DNA from: Clostridiales bacterium Firm_04
GTDB taxonomy: Bacteria; Bacillota; Clostridia; Oscillospirales; Ruminococcaceae
Length of the DNA: 64,000 nucleotides
NCBI GenBank assembly: GCA_001603005.1
Contig: LVAJ01000016.1
Span: 35,836 to 99,835 of the forward strand
Direction of reading: 5' to 3'
Each line of letters starts with the position of its first letter. The first letter of the stretch is position 1. Of the stretch, positions 37,301 to 45,755 are shown one piece after another. The notes beneath the pieces were generated by a model. It made no database searches. It was not told where the DNA came from and saw nothing but the letters and a program-made list of their open reading frames with translations. Both the position numbers and the translations under genes were made by a program.

Positions 37301-39570
37301 GTTTTGCCGAGATCAATTTCGCCGGTTTCTTTGTCCGTCACCAGCTCGACCGGAATATTGATCGTCTTGACCTCATCGTTGATCTGGAAGGAGCCGCTGC
37401 TGAGCTTGTGATTATCACAGAGTACGATATAAGTGTGATTCTCCTTCGGCACGCAGTAAAGGACGAGCGTTCCGTTCGCATCCGGCGTATATGTTTCGCC
37501 GTCTACCATGATCGTCGTACCTGCCGGCACATCGACCGACCGGTCATGCACCAGATCATATACGCTGAGCTGGAAGGTTGTTTTGTAGGCGATATGCGGG
37601 CACTTGCCGAATCCGAACTCATTATGCGAGATCGAAAAGTAGAAATGCCCCTCCCAGATCGGGATCTCCAGCAATGTCGCTTCGGATTTGAAGACCAGAA
37701 GCTTGAGATAAACGCCTGCCGTAAAGGTTGCCTTGACTGTACCTTCAAGACAGAACATGCATGCATGGACAGTGTCGTCCCGTTCATCTTCAAAATTTGC
37801 GATCGCAAATGAATGCAGCCGATCCTTTAATTCTTCGGGTGCATCCAGATTCGGATCATGGGATTCCATATCAATCTTATCGACATGCTTGAGCTCGGTA
37901 TAAAGCTCCAATTTCAGCGCAAAGTCCACACCGGCTTCCAGCACGCCGAGGATTGACAGACCGGCATGCAGCGACAGCTTGATCTCAATACCTGCTTTCA
38001 CATTGAGCCGCCGTTCCAGAATGCCCTCGTCGCCGTTGAGCGTGCGGTACAGCTTTCCGTCATAATGCAAGCCGCGCTTGGAATGATACGTGATGGATGC
38101 TGTGCCGACAACTGTCGGTGTAAAGGATAATTCCACACCTGCAACGATAAAGATACCCGGAATCGGTGTCGCGATCTTGATGTCCTTCGAGCCGTCTTTC
38201 TCAACGCCGCAGTTCTGTGCCGGCTCTCCGATCAGATTGGCAAGCAGATTCTGGTTCAGCGGTGCGACATCCGATGTTGATTTTCCTGTGACAGAGACTG
38301 TGATTTTGGATTCCAGCGTAAAATAGTAATCGAACTCTGTAAAGCGCTTGTAAACATTGAGATTGTCGTTCACCTTGATTTCAAGCTTAGCGGTTACTGA
38401 CAGCGCATTGTCCTTTGTTTTTCTCGTAAAGGAAGCGGAGATCGTCGTTTCGGAATCCGACTTTTCGGGATCATAAAGCTCCTCACCCGGCGCGTCGATC
38501 TCAAACTCGAATTTTTCATGATCTTTGTCTTTGACCAAGCCGGCAGGCGCATAGTTTCCGGCGAGATAGCGCTGTTCTGCGGTCTGCTCTGCTTCGGGCA
38601 CGGCGTCTTCTGCTGCCGCCGGATCTTCTGTTTCAGATGCAGGGAGCTCGGTGATGCGTTCCGGCAGATCTCTGTGGAACGACTGATCTTCCTGCTCGAT
38701 CTCGATCTTGATAAAGTCAAACATCTCGTCGATGTTGTCCGCGCCGGTGATCGTTGCGGTGTCATCTTCGATCTCGATATCGAGGATCTGCGTCGCGATG
38801 ATATCCTCCGCGGACGGGCGGATGTAGAAGAACTGTCCGTTTTTCAGGGAGCGGACGGTCTCGTCAATGTCCCCGAACACGAAAACATTGTGATCGTAGT
38901 CCGCAGAGATCAGCGTGTTGCGTGTGTCGGTCGATTCCGCCTGCACGGTGTCCTCGGACAGAACAATGAAGTTCGTGTCGGTGCTTTCGTCCAGATTGAC
39001 GACCTGTTCCGGCTCAAATCCGGTGAGATCGGTTGCCTGCATCTCCTGCACGAAATGCGTGTAGTTTTTCAGCGTGATGCCCTCGCACGCCGGCTGATCG
39101 AGCCTGTTCACGAGATAGGCAGTCACCGTGAAAAAGTCCGGCAGCTTCGAGCAGTCTGCCGTCAGCTCGGTCAGGACAAGCTCGCCCGCAGCGACCGTCG
39201 TTTCCAGCCGGTACACATTTGACGGATCGTCCTCATCAACGAACAGCACCACGAGCTTTTGCGCATAGTTCTGCGAACTCATGACACGGACAAGACCGGT
39301 CTCGCGGTCAAATTCCAGATTCGTGACGGAATACGTCGGTTCGGCGGCAGCCTGTGCCTGAAGCTGCTCTGACACCGGACGGGTATCCGGCGTCTGCTTC
39401 TGCTGCAAATACTTTGCGAGCGAGTTTGTGCCGCTCACGCCTTCCTGCTGCTGTGCGGCTTCCGGCGGGGAACCGGCTTCCTGCACGGTGCTTCGGGCGG
39501 GTGCATCAGACAGCAGCGCGGTTGTACACAGCACTGCACTCATGATGCCGGCAATTACCTTTTTGAACAA
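34342..39570 (-). CDS. Secreted leucine-rich-repeat protein with dockerin (paralogue 2)
   Basis: 1742 residues. Start taken as the TTG at 39570 giving MFKKVIAGIMSAVLCTTALL, a signal peptide matching the paralogue at 25112; GGGAGTG lies 6 bp upstream. The order of domains is the same: beta-rich N-terminal region with the shared segment LDESTDTNFIVLSEDTV near 205, a second beta region, long BspA-type leucine-rich repeats (IPESVEIIGTSAFLSCEGI and similar, about 880-1570), an Ig-like domain (YQWQSSDDGGSTW near 1625) and a type I dockerin at 1680-1740 with loops DLNGDGQIDVSDVVLLARFV and NADVDGNGNAGIEDITI. It carries more repeats than the paralogue and lacks the Ser/Gly linker. Likely a non-catalytic cellulosome component. 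Confidence 0.88.
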   Translation of the reverse strand: MFKKVIAGIMSAVLCTTALLSDAPARSTVQEAGSPPEAAQQQEGVSGTNSLAKYLQQKQTPDTRPVSEQLQAQAAAEPTYSVTNLEFDRETGLVRVMSSQNYAQKLVVLFVDEDDPSNVYRLETTVAAGELVLTELTADCSKLPDFFTVTAYLVNRLDQPACEGITLKNYTHFVQEMQATDLTGFEPEQVVNLDESTDTNFIVLSEDTVQAESTDTRNTLISADYDHNVFVFGDIDETVRSLKNGQFFYIRPSAEDIIATQILDIEIEDDTATITGADNIDEMFDFIKIEIEQEDQSFHRDLPERITELPASETEDPAAAEDAVPEAEQTAEQRYLAGNYAPAGLVKDKDHEKFEFEIDAPGEELYDPEKSDSETTISASFTRKTKDNALSVTAKLEIKVNDNLNVYKRFTEFDYYFTLESKITVSVTGKSTSDVAPLNQNLLANLIGEPAQNCGVEKDGSKDIKIATPIPGIFIVAGVELSFTPTVVGTASITYHSKRGLHYDGKLYRTLNGDEGILERRLNVKAGIEIKLSLHAGLSILGVLEAGVDFALKLELYTELKHVDKIDMESHDPNLDAPEELKDRLHSFAIANFEDERDDTVHACMFCLEGTVKATFTAGVYLKLLVFKSEATLLEIPIWEGHFYFSISHNEFGFGKCPHIAYKTTFQLSVYDLVHDRSVDVPAGTTIMVDGETYTPDANGTLVLYCVPKENHTYIVLCDNHKLSSGSFQINDEVKTINIPVELVTDKETGEIDLGKTNTKIGGNEDVSVTPVSTEPAETFTPPMTTDAMPLLSRATETVDAVQLGAGIWGHAYPNGGIWIHGIGDMYDFNNASPFNADTRKRTRYIVLEDADPEHDDYINSIGQNVFKGFENLECVYMPARIRSINNSAFEGCANLKYLRYGGLDDKTETFILPSTLQSIGNRAFCGCASAVFGELEIPKPVSAIGSSAFAECIGIKTLHVPDDSKPTIGGYAFDGCTSMTKAVLDVGVGDIERHIFQMCTALEDLTIPSFHMNEGDTTPHLCYYFQQYAQTDEMYFSFDDAKGWMGAVPYYVPVALKQITVLSGTEVPNYYFVNMKHLKSVILKDNITFIGQSAFSECAALEMIDFGNVAVTTDTLILPDTLKTIGESAFRGCRAAKFGKLSIPESVEIIGTSAFLSCEGITSVYVPGYVEDTGETDENGNPVLKKRLELGGSVFSWCINMKSAVFGGGIAAVGYQPLEYCYNVEELTFASFAMNPSLKNNVSLFFNESNNDIKDKMYDTYVTGGIGNSYYHYVPNVLRRIVITDETEIPARFCCNLKNLEALICPKGITAIYDSAFQSCENLKYIGSDLNPAAGGQLLIPETVTLIGNGAFNSCTYAPFKDLRIPESVNLIGPGAFANCQDITSVYIPGRIAEDGSKCLTLNGGAFQSCYGLKKVVLGNGIAVCDSHVFAYDWNIEDFTLSTFDMGNGWLKNSMSMFFNEGGDVADKMTSIYLTGGIGTTYYNYVPNCLTKVTFTDVDEVPGGFFQNMTMLKSITLSGKTVSVNASAFNKCEALEEAYLIGEDSDWDNVEIDERGNDPLLRLVRKAVPVVITADPTNVTANAGETVSFRVAAAGKYALNYQWQSSDDGGSTWKPADSTGDTLTFTAADAQNGRLFRCTVTDEKGNTAVSAAAKLTISGKAVSEKPEGYRPGDLNGDGQIDVSDVVLLARFVTEDKTVKVSGVGILNADVDGNGNAGIEDITIILQYIARIIRVFPVDATN

Positions 39571-39597
39571 TGCGATCACTCCCACTTTCTGTTATTT

Positions 39598-39660
39598 TTG
39601 CAATATTTCCCGTAAATATTGCAATATGTAAATTATACCATGCATGATACATATTGTCAA
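39598..39660 (-). promoter_or_regulatory. Promoter and perfect inverted-repeat operator of dockerin-LRR gene 2
   Basis: Minus strand: TTGACA (39655-39660), 17-bp spacer ending GCATGG, TATAAT (39632-39637), then a perfect inverted repeat TTGCAATATTT / AAATATTGCAA (39598-39608, 39614-39624). Matches the arrangement before the paralogue at 29698. Confidence 0.8.
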
Positions 39661-39685
39661 GTGTATATATAATAGTGTAAAAAAA

Positions 39686-39716
39686 CAGACCGCCCGTTGG
39701 ATGACGGGCGGTTCTG
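39686..39716 (-). terminator. Hairpin upstream of dockerin-LRR gene 2
   Basis: Stem ACCGCCCGT / ACGGGCGGT (39689-39697, 39704-39712). On the minus strand it is followed by seven T. It would insulate the dockerin promoter. The gap from 39717 to 40086 shows no gene that I can support. Confidence 0.4.
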
Positions 39717-40086
39717 CGCAAAGCGTATTCAAAAAGGAATCGGCGCTTGCTCTTTAATGAAAAGATGAGATTTGAAAAATGGAAAAGTTTGATTTTGGGA
39801 AAAATTGCAGCAAAACAGGGGATCGGTGCTTCTGCTTTGTGCATGCCGGGTTTGTACGTTCGATTTTGTATGCGCGGCGCAGCACGCTGGAGTAGCCGCG
39901 CCGCCGGCTCCCGAAGGGGAATGCCGGCAGGTGAGGGGACAGCCGGAGTGTGTTCTGCTTGGGTGATCGGCACCCTATGTACCAAGCGCTCCGGCTGTTT
40001 CTGTATGCAGATGTTATGCGCCTGACAAGATGCAGGAAGTATCAGAAAGACGGCGCTTTCAGCGCACGGATTTCCCGGAAACGGGA

Positions 40087-40115
40087 TTGCTTTTTCGGGT
40101 ACGGAGTGATATAAT
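40087..40115 (+). promoter_or_regulatory. Promoter of DUF4303 gene
   Basis: TTGCTT at 40087-40092 and TATAAT at 40110-40115 with a 17-bp spacer. Confidence 0.55.
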
Positions 40116-40167
40116 GGAACATATCAGAACATTTTCTGCTATCGCGGAATGAAAGGGGCCGGCGGTT

Positions 40168-40854
40168 ATGAATATCATAAAGATCGAGGACGTTGCAGAA
40201 CGGATGTATCAGTCGTTCAGAAAGGCGCTTGCAGATTTTGCAAAGACCGAAGATAACAAAGCGGTTTATGCGGTTGTATTTGACTGCAATATCCCTTATT
40301 TTGATGTTTGCCTGCGGTATGCGAATGCGCGCGATTATGAGAAAAGATCGGCTGATTATGACAAGTACGCTGATCTGTATAAGCCTTACGGCAGAAAAGG
40401 ACTGTTCGGCTTCAAATACAATGCGGTCGGGGACTTCAAACGCATAGACTTTGCGGAAGACAGTGCTGTGAAATATTTCCGCAGCAGCGGCTGCTGCCAG
40501 TCCGCAGAAGCGGTTTACTATGGCGATGCGGACAGACCTGCGGACACGTTTTCGTATCGGGGCGAAATGCTCCGCGGCGATGTGGAAACAGAGCTGATGC
40601 ATTATGATGACGGCGCATTTCAAAAAGACGGTGCGTTCTTTTTAGGGCTTGCGCCGAAGCTGATGGAACTGTTTGAGGAGATGGTCGTCAGCTGTATCCT
40701 GCGGCTGAAAGAAGATGAACTCGGACTGGACCAGACAGATGATTTCATCATGTTCATGTGCGGGCATGACGAAAGCAATGCAGACTTTGCGGCGCATGTC
40801 AGCCGCACTGTCGAAAAGGATCTGTTTGAACAGCTTACGGATGATTCGGAATGA
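40168..40854 (+). CDS. DUF4303-like protein
   Basis: 228 residues, soluble, no signal peptide; the ATG follows GAAAGGGG. The N-terminal half (KAVYAVVFDCNIPYFDVCLR near 30, later FKYNAVGDFKRIDF near 92) and the total length resemble DUF4303 family proteins, often found singly or near polymorphic-toxin immunity genes. I place it in the family by eye only. It stands alone between its own promoter and a terminator. Function unknown. Confidence 0.55.
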   Translation: MNIIKIEDVAERMYQSFRKALADFAKTEDNKAVYAVVFDCNIPYFDVCLRYANARDYEKRSADYDKYADLYKPYGRKGLFGFKYNAVGDFKRIDFAEDSAVKYFRSSGCCQSAEAVYYGDADRPADTFSYRGEMLRGDVETELMHYDDGAFQKDGAFFLGLAPKLMELFEEMVVSCILRLKEDELGLDQTDDFIMFMCGHDESNADFAAHVSRTVEKDLFEQLTDDSE

Positions 40855-40890
40855 GATTGTAAAAACGGAATGCCGATCAATGTGAAGCAG

Positions 40891-40929
40891 AATCGCCCCG
40901 AAGCGCAATCCAAGCACTTCGGGGCGATT
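40891..40929. terminator. Bidirectional terminator hairpin
   Basis: A perfect 13-bp stem (AATCGCCCCGAAG at 40891-40903, complement 40917-40929) between convergent genes. Closely related to the hairpin at 34065. Confidence 0.7.
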
Positions 40930-40955
40930 CGATATATAAATACGTTATTCACGAT

Positions 40956-41234
40956 TCAATTGACAGCATGTTCTTTCTGCGATTGCTCCATTCTGCATTT
41001 ACTTTCCAGCAGCAGAATGACGATCCGGTCTTCCTGAATATCTGCGATCAGCCGGCAGTCGCCGATGCGGTACCGGCGCTGTCCGGAGAGCAGGGGAGCG
41101 GTTTCGTTCTGCATCGGGACATCGCTGCCGTGCAGATTTTTTGTCAGCCATGATGTGATGAGCCTTGCGACCGGCTTTTCCAGCATTGCAAGCTGCTGCT
41201 TTGCCGTTCCCGTGAATGCAACCTTGTATTTCAT
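40956..41234 (-). CDS. RelE/ParE-type toxin
   Basis: 92 residues. MKYKVAFTGTAKQQLAMLEK followed by GQRRYRIGDCRLIADIQEDR is the RelE-fold pattern: a first strand and helix, then the RYRIGDYR-like strand pair. The catalytic C-terminal end (LLLESKCRMEQ) has Arg but not the usual HR-x-x-Y ending, so activity may be altered. Overlaps the antitoxin stop by 4 bp (ATGA). RelE toxins cut mRNA on the ribosome. Confidence 0.82.
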   Translation of the reverse strand: MKYKVAFTGTAKQQLAMLEKPVARLITSWLTKNLHGSDVPMQNETAPLLSGQRRYRIGDCRLIADIQEDRIVILLLESKCRMEQSQKEHAVN

Positions 41235-41452
41235 GTCAGATCCAGCTCCTTTATCACATATTCCAGACTGAACGTCACCGGATTTTCCCGGTACGCCGCC
41301 ATTGCTGCTTCATAAGCTTTCAGGTCATATTCATCCTCGATCCGGTTCAGGACGGATCGGCGCAGCAGTTCTGATACAGTCATGCCGTTCAAGGCTGCGT
41401 AAGCCCGTATCAGTTCGGCGTCCTCATCGCTGAGTCTAATCGAAATCGTCAT
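41231..41452 (-). CDS. RelB/DinJ-type ribbon-helix-helix antitoxin
   Basis: 73 residues: MTISIRLSDEDAELIRAYAA is the strand and first helix of a ribbon-helix-helix domain, followed by NGMTVSELLRRSVLNRI as the second helix; the C-terminal 30 residues would wrap the toxin. Ribosome site AAAGGAAGG. Order antitoxin then toxin with a 4-bp overlap is standard, and the pair should repress its own promoter. Toxin-antitoxin pairs are common on plasmid-like replicons. Confidence 0.82.
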   Translation of the reverse strand: MTISIRLSDEDAELIRAYAALNGMTVSELLRRSVLNRIEDEYDLKAYEAAMAAYRENPVTFSLEYVIKELDLT

Positions 41453-41587
41453 GCACAGCCTTCCTTTCTGTAATGCATTGCAGCGTATGGTGTGAGAATG
41501 TGAGAGAACGGGAACATGCCGGATTTATGTTTGCAGCGCTGACTGCGGAGCCGCCTGTCAGCGCTGTGCTGTTTGCCGGTTACTGTT

Positions 41588-42370
41588 TTATTTCACGTCG
41601 GAATGCGAGATTGCACGGGCTCCGATCCAGACGGATGCGGCGATGATGACGACCGAGACGATCGCGGCACGCAGGCAGTCTGTGCCGGAGGAATCCGGCG
41701 TGATCGAATACAGATTGCCGAGCAGGGTGTAATCAGAGAGCGTAAATTCACTGAACCGGTGGATCTGATTTGTCAGAAAGCTTGTGATCGAGATGCCGAA
41801 CTGGCAGTACAGGAATCCGGCGATCAGCGTGACCATGGTGCTTTGCGTGAGCGTGCTGACGCAAACTGCCATAGATGCGGCAGCGGTCAGCATGAGCACG
41901 TGCAGGAGCGTGAAACAGATGAAGCTCCGGAAGCTGCCGCCGAAGTCAATGCTGTGCGGCGCACAGACCAGGCTTGCAAGGACGGATGCGATCAGTCCGA
42001 TCACGATGAATGCGAGGATCATCGGCAGAACCGCCGCGATTTTGGAAGCGACCAGCAGGGATTTCTGCGGAACCTTGCCGTAAATGTTTTTGAGATTGCC
42101 GTTCGAGATCTCCCCGTGAATGAAGACTGCCGTGCCGATCGCAACGAACATGCAGAGCACATCGCCGCTGATGACGTACCGGAACAGACCGCCGGTCGTG
42201 ATGTTCTGTGAAACCTCTGCAAATTCTGCGTTTCCGCTTTCGATCATCTGCGTTCCGAGCATCACGGTGAAGATCATCGCCATGAACGCAGCAAATGCGC
42301 CGATCACAATATAGGTGGATGCAGAGCGCCGTAACCGGAACAGATTCAGGTTGATCAGTTTTGTCAGCAT
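41588..42370 (-). CDS. ABC-2 type permease
   Basis: 260 residues, start MLTKLINLNLFRLRRSASTY at 42370 after GGAGGGG; an upstream in-frame start would overlap the ATPase. About six membrane helices (near 20-42, 62-85, 105-130, 145-170, 178-200, 230-250). It follows the ATPase at 42385 with a 14-bp gap. Together they resemble lantibiotic- or bacitracin-type self-protection exporters. A GC-rich hairpin at 41533-41566 may end the transcript. Confidence 0.8.
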   Translation of the reverse strand: MLTKLINLNLFRLRRSASTYIVIGAFAAFMAMIFTVMLGTQMIESGNAEFAEVSQNITTGGLFRYVISGDVLCMFVAIGTAVFIHGEISNGNLKNIYGKVPQKSLLVASKIAAVLPMILAFIVIGLIASVLASLVCAPHSIDFGGSFRSFICFTLLHVLMLTAAASMAVCVSTLTQSTMVTLIAGFLYCQFGISITSFLTNQIHRFSEFTLSDYTLLGNLYSITPDSSGTDCLRAAIVSVVIIAASVWIGARAISHSDVK

Positions 42371-42384
42371 AATTACCCCTCCAA

Positions 42385-43302
42385 TCAATGGCTTGTCAGA
42401 TCGAAATAGTACTGTTCAAGAGAGAGCTGCTTTTCTTCGATCCGGCTGATATACACATCATGATGCACCAGCTCTCGGATCAGGACGCCGAGCGGCAGCG
42501 GATAGCCGGAGATCATGAGCTGCTTCTCATCATTCATGCTGCAGGTGCAGCCGGGCTGTTCCAGCAGATAAGCGGATGCTTTGTCCGCGTCCGGCGTTTC
42601 GAGCACGATGCCGCCGTTGTGTTCTTTCATGAATGTTTCCTTGTTGAACTCGCAGAGCAGCCTGCCCTTGTGGATGATGCCGATGTTCTTCGCGATCTTT
42701 TCGAGCTCGCCGAGGATATGGGACGAGATCATGACGCTCATATTCTTTTCCGTGACGAGCGTATGCATGAGCGCTCTGATCTCTGCAATGCCCTGCGGAT
42801 CCAGACCGTTGATCGGTTCGTCCAGGATCAGGAAGTCCGGATGCGTCAGCAGTGCGATGCCGATGCCGAGACGCTGCTTCATGCCGAAGGAATAGCCCTT
42901 TGTTTTGCGGCCGGCAGCCTGTGTCAGCCCGATGATATCCAGTGTTTCGCCGATATCCTGTTTCGTGATGCCGCCGATGCCTTTTGCAATCAGCTGCAGA
43001 TTGTCATATCCGGACAGATTCGGATAGAAGGCAGGGGACTCGATCAGCGCACCGATGTGCGTATAAGCGCCGCATTTGTCCAGTTCCTTTTCGCTGCCGC
43101 GGCAGCCGAACATGGAGATCTGACCGGAAGTCGGGTGGCTCAGTCCGGAGATCATTTTCATGCAGGTGCTTTTGCCTGCGCCGTTTTTGCCGACAAATCC
43201 GTAGATATCATTTTTTTCCACATGGATATTGATATCCGAAACGGCAGTGAAGTCTTTGTATTTCTTGGTCAGACCGAAGGTTTCGAGTACGTATTCAGCC
43301 AT
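42385..43302 (-). CDS. ABC transporter ATP-binding protein (BcrA/LanF-like)
   Basis: 305 residues; AAGGAGCG precedes the ATG. Motifs: Walker A GFVGKNGAGKSTCMK near 37, YSFGMKQRLGIGIAL signature, Walker B LILDEPINGLDP, and ISSHILGELEKIA. It has the same class as the ATPase at 30067 but is not a close copy. It is divergent from the two-component system at 43824, a common arrangement in which the sensor detects a peptide and induces the transporter. No antibiotic-specific motif is visible. Confidence 0.85.
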   Translation of the reverse strand: MAEYVLETFGLTKKYKDFTAVSDINIHVEKNDIYGFVGKNGAGKSTCMKMISGLSHPTSGQISMFGCRGSEKELDKCGAYTHIGALIESPAFYPNLSGYDNLQLIAKGIGGITKQDIGETLDIIGLTQAAGRKTKGYSFGMKQRLGIGIALLTHPDFLILDEPINGLDPQGIAEIRALMHTLVTEKNMSVMISSHILGELEKIAKNIGIIHKGRLLCEFNKETFMKEHNGGIVLETPDADKASAYLLEQPGCTCSMNDEKQLMISGYPLPLGVLIRELVHHDVYISRIEEKQLSLEQYYFDLTSH

Positions 43303-43482
43303 AAGATCACGCTCCTTTTTGATGATTGTCTGTGCCGGTTTGTTTCTATGGTTTTATTATAATACGGCATCCTTAGGATTCACTGAACGTAATCTTAAGA
43401 TTTGCAAAGGTTTCAAAAAAATTTCCGCAGAAAAACTCCCTGCCGGACTGCTCCCAAAAACGACGCTTTTTTTGTGAGCTGC

Positions 43483-43609
43483 CATTGCACATTTCGTCAT
43501 AATATGTTATAAGCGGGCAGTGCCCGCCGCCGTGATAACGCCCATAAAGCAAAATAGTAAAATTTATGTCCGCTCTCCCATTGCGCTTTTCAGCATAATA
43601 TGTTATAAT
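43483..43609 (+). promoter_or_regulatory. Duplicated promoter before the two-component system
   Basis: Two similar 29-bp stretches 96 bp apart (43483-43511, 43579-43607) both contain CATAATATGTTATA. The second makes a promoter with TTGCGC (43581-43586), TATAAT (43604-43609), spacer 17. The first has TTGCAC and TATAAG at the same spacing. The palindrome GCGGGCA-G-TGCCCGC sits between them at 43513-43527. Confidence 0.55.
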
Positions 43610-43704
43610 GAATGCAGGCATTCGTTATAAATGATTTGAATGCCCTTGCAGATACGCAGATCAGAGATCTGCTCCCTGTATATCGGGTAATGTATATCGG
43701 ACAA

Positions 43705-43735
43705 TTATATCATAACGCTTCGCTTTATGATATAA
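43705..43735. promoter_or_regulatory. Inverted repeat in response-regulator leader
   Basis: TTATATCATAA (43705-43715) pairs perfectly with 43725-43735 around a 9-nt loop; there is no T-run, so it is more likely an operator or leader hairpin than a terminator. It lies 89 bp before the response-regulator start. Confidence 0.45.
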
Positions 43736-43823
43736 TAAGAACAGACCTTTCAGATTTTTTTAGAAAGTTTCAAATTCATTTCAGTATTCAAATCCAAAAT
43801 ATCTGTGCGAAGGAAGTATCATT

Positions 43824-44534
43824 GTGACAAATAAAATTCTTGTTGCGGAAGACGATCCGGATATTCAGGAGATCCTGAAGCTGTATCTCGAAAATGCCGG
43901 CTTTACGGTCATACGCGCGGAGAACGGCGCGGACGCATATAAACTGATCGAACAGGAACATCCGGATCTCGCGCTTGTTGACATCATGATGCCGGAAATG
44001 AACGGTTTCGAGCTGACAAAACGCGTCCGGAAGGTCAGCCGGATGCCGATCCTGATTCTGTCTGCGATGAATGCGGACAGCGACAAGATCCTCGGTCTGG
44101 ACATCGGCGCGGATGACTATATCACAAAGCCGTTCAATCCGCTGGAAGTCGTGGCGCGCATCAAATCCAATCTGCGCCGCAGCTATGAGCTGGACGACGG
44201 CAGCGGGAAGAAGCATGACGACATGCTGCGCGTCGGGGCACTGGAACTGGATCCGTATCGGTTCATTCTGAAAAAGGACGGTCAGGAGCTCCCGCTGACA
44301 CCGACCGAACTCAAGATCATGCGGATGCTGATGGAGCATCCCGGCAGAGTGTTCACGAAAAAGCAGATCTTTGAGCATGTGCTGGATGAATATTACTATA
44401 ACAGCAGCGACGATAATTCGATCATGGTGCATATCTCCAATATCCGCGACAAGATCGGAGATTCGCCAAAGGATCCGGTCTATCTGAAAACCGTCCGCGG
44501 ATTGGGGTATAAAATTGAAGCAGATACGAAATAA
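43824..44534 (+). CDS. OmpR/PhoB-type response regulator
   Basis: 236 residues from a GTG start after AAGGAAG. Receiver domain 1-120: acidic pair EDD near 9, phospho-acceptor Asp in LVDIMMPEMNGF near 52, and Lys in TKPFNPLEV near 103. Winged-helix effector domain 135-235 with LTPTELKIMRMLMEHPGRVF and the VHISNIRDKIG recognition helix. It overlaps the kinase gene by 20 bp and probably controls the divergent ABC transporter or itself. Confidence 0.9.
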   Translation: MTNKILVAEDDPDIQEILKLYLENAGFTVIRAENGADAYKLIEQEHPDLALVDIMMPEMNGFELTKRVRKVSRMPILILSAMNADSDKILGLDIGADDYITKPFNPLEVVARIKSNLRRSYELDDGSGKKHDDMLRVGALELDPYRFILKKDGQELPLTPTELKIMRMLMEHPGRVFTKKQIFEHVLDEYYYNSSDDNSIMVHISNIRDKIGDSPKDPVYLKTVRGLGYKIEADTK

Positions 44535-45735
44535 ACGAAAGACCAGCCTGAACCGGTATATTATTCTGAACATGCTGGCGGCATTCGGCTGCTGTCTGGC
44601 TGCGCTGCTGTGCAGCACCATTCTGTCAGGCGTGTTTCTGGTGTTCCAGCTTCAGAGCGCCTATCGGGATGCACATCCGGGCTATCAGGGGAACTTTATC
44701 GCGGAGTTTGCAGGCTCGAATGCATCCTCTGCAAGTCTGCTCGAAGGCATGGATATCGAAAAAGTCGGTGCGCGGTTCATTCTGTTCCTGCTGTTTACGA
44801 GCTTTCTCAGCATCTTTGTCATCATTCTGCTGTTTGTCCGGCGGATCCGCAGACGGATCGTGCATGATCTGGAACATTTTGACCGTGCATTGCAGGAAAT
44901 ACCGGATCTTTCCGAAAAGCAGACTGTCTCGGAGATCCATTCCGATCTGCTCGAATTTGACCGCGTCTGCGACCGCGTGAACAACATCTCGGCAAAGCTT
45001 CTGCAAAGCGAGCAGGAGCGCCAAAGACTGGAATCGCAGCAGCGCAAATGGCTCGCGGATATCTCGCATGATCTGAAAACGCCGATCACCGTGATTCAGG
45101 GCTATGCAAAGGCACTGCACGACGATATCGCGGACAGGGATCTGCAAAAGCAATATCTGGATGCGATCTATCACAAATCCGAATCGGTCGCGGAGCTGAT
45201 CCAGACATTCCACCGGTACAGCAAGCTGAATCATCCGGATTATCAGTTTGATCTGAAACAGGGTGACATCTGCGAATATTTCCGCGAATATCTCGCCGGA
45301 AAATATCAGGAGCTGGAGCTCGCGGGCTTTGCGCTGGAAGCGGACATTGCGGAAACCGAGATCCTGTATGCATTCGACCACGCGGAACTGTGCCGTGTCT
45401 TCGATAACATCATCTCCAATACGCTTCGGCACAACGCATCCGGAACCGTGATCTTTGCGGGCATGCAGGAGACCGCGCAGGAGATCCTGATCTCGCTCGG
45501 TGATTCCGGCACGGGCATTCCGGAAGCGATTCAGGATCAGCTTTTTGAACCGTTCGTGACCGGCTCCGAGGCGCGGACACAGGCGAACGGCTCCGGTCTC
45601 GGTCTTGCGATCAGTCGGCGGATCGTGGAAGCGCACGGCGGCACGATCGCGCTGGTCAACAGTCCCGATCCGCGTGTGCATACGCTGTATCAGATCCGGC
45701 TTCCGAAACCGGCAGGGGCGCATGCACAGAATTGA
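44515..45735 (+). CDS. Sensor histidine kinase
   Basis: 406 residues from a TTG start inside the regulator gene. Two membrane helices (about 15-42 and 84-107) flank a short 40-residue outer loop. Dimerisation segment WLADISHDLKTPITVIQGYA has the phospho-His near 189. ATPase domain: N-box NIISNTLRHNASG, G-boxes GDSGTGIP and GSGLGLAISRRIVEAHGG. The short sensing loop is typical of intramembrane sensors that pair with antibiotic-peptide transporters. Confidence 0.9.
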   Translation: MKQIRNKRKTSLNRYIILNMLAAFGCCLAALLCSTILSGVFLVFQLQSAYRDAHPGYQGNFIAEFAGSNASSASLLEGMDIEKVGARFILFLLFTSFLSIFVIILLFVRRIRRRIVHDLEHFDRALQEIPDLSEKQTVSEIHSDLLEFDRVCDRVNNISAKLLQSEQERQRLESQQRKWLADISHDLKTPITVIQGYAKALHDDIADRDLQKQYLDAIYHKSESVAELIQTFHRYSKLNHPDYQFDLKQGDICEYFREYLAGKYQELELAGFALEADIAETEILYAFDHAELCRVFDNIISNTLRHNASGTVIFAGMQETAQEILISLGDSGTGIPEAIQDQLFEPFVTGSEARTQANGSGLGLAISRRIVEAHGGTIALVNSPDPRVHTLYQIRLPKPAGAHAQN

Positions 45736-45755
45736 GAAAGGATAAGGTAAATCAT

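Noticed and set aside
39506..39985. A 159-codon minus-strand frame upstream of dockerin-LRR gene 2
   Set aside because: It runs through the promoter, operator and a terminator hairpin and overlaps the true gene start in another frame.
43616..43827. A short frame before the response regulator (MQAFVINDLNALADTQIRDL)
   Set aside because: It spans the leader inverted repeat, has no ribosome site and ends across the regulator start.
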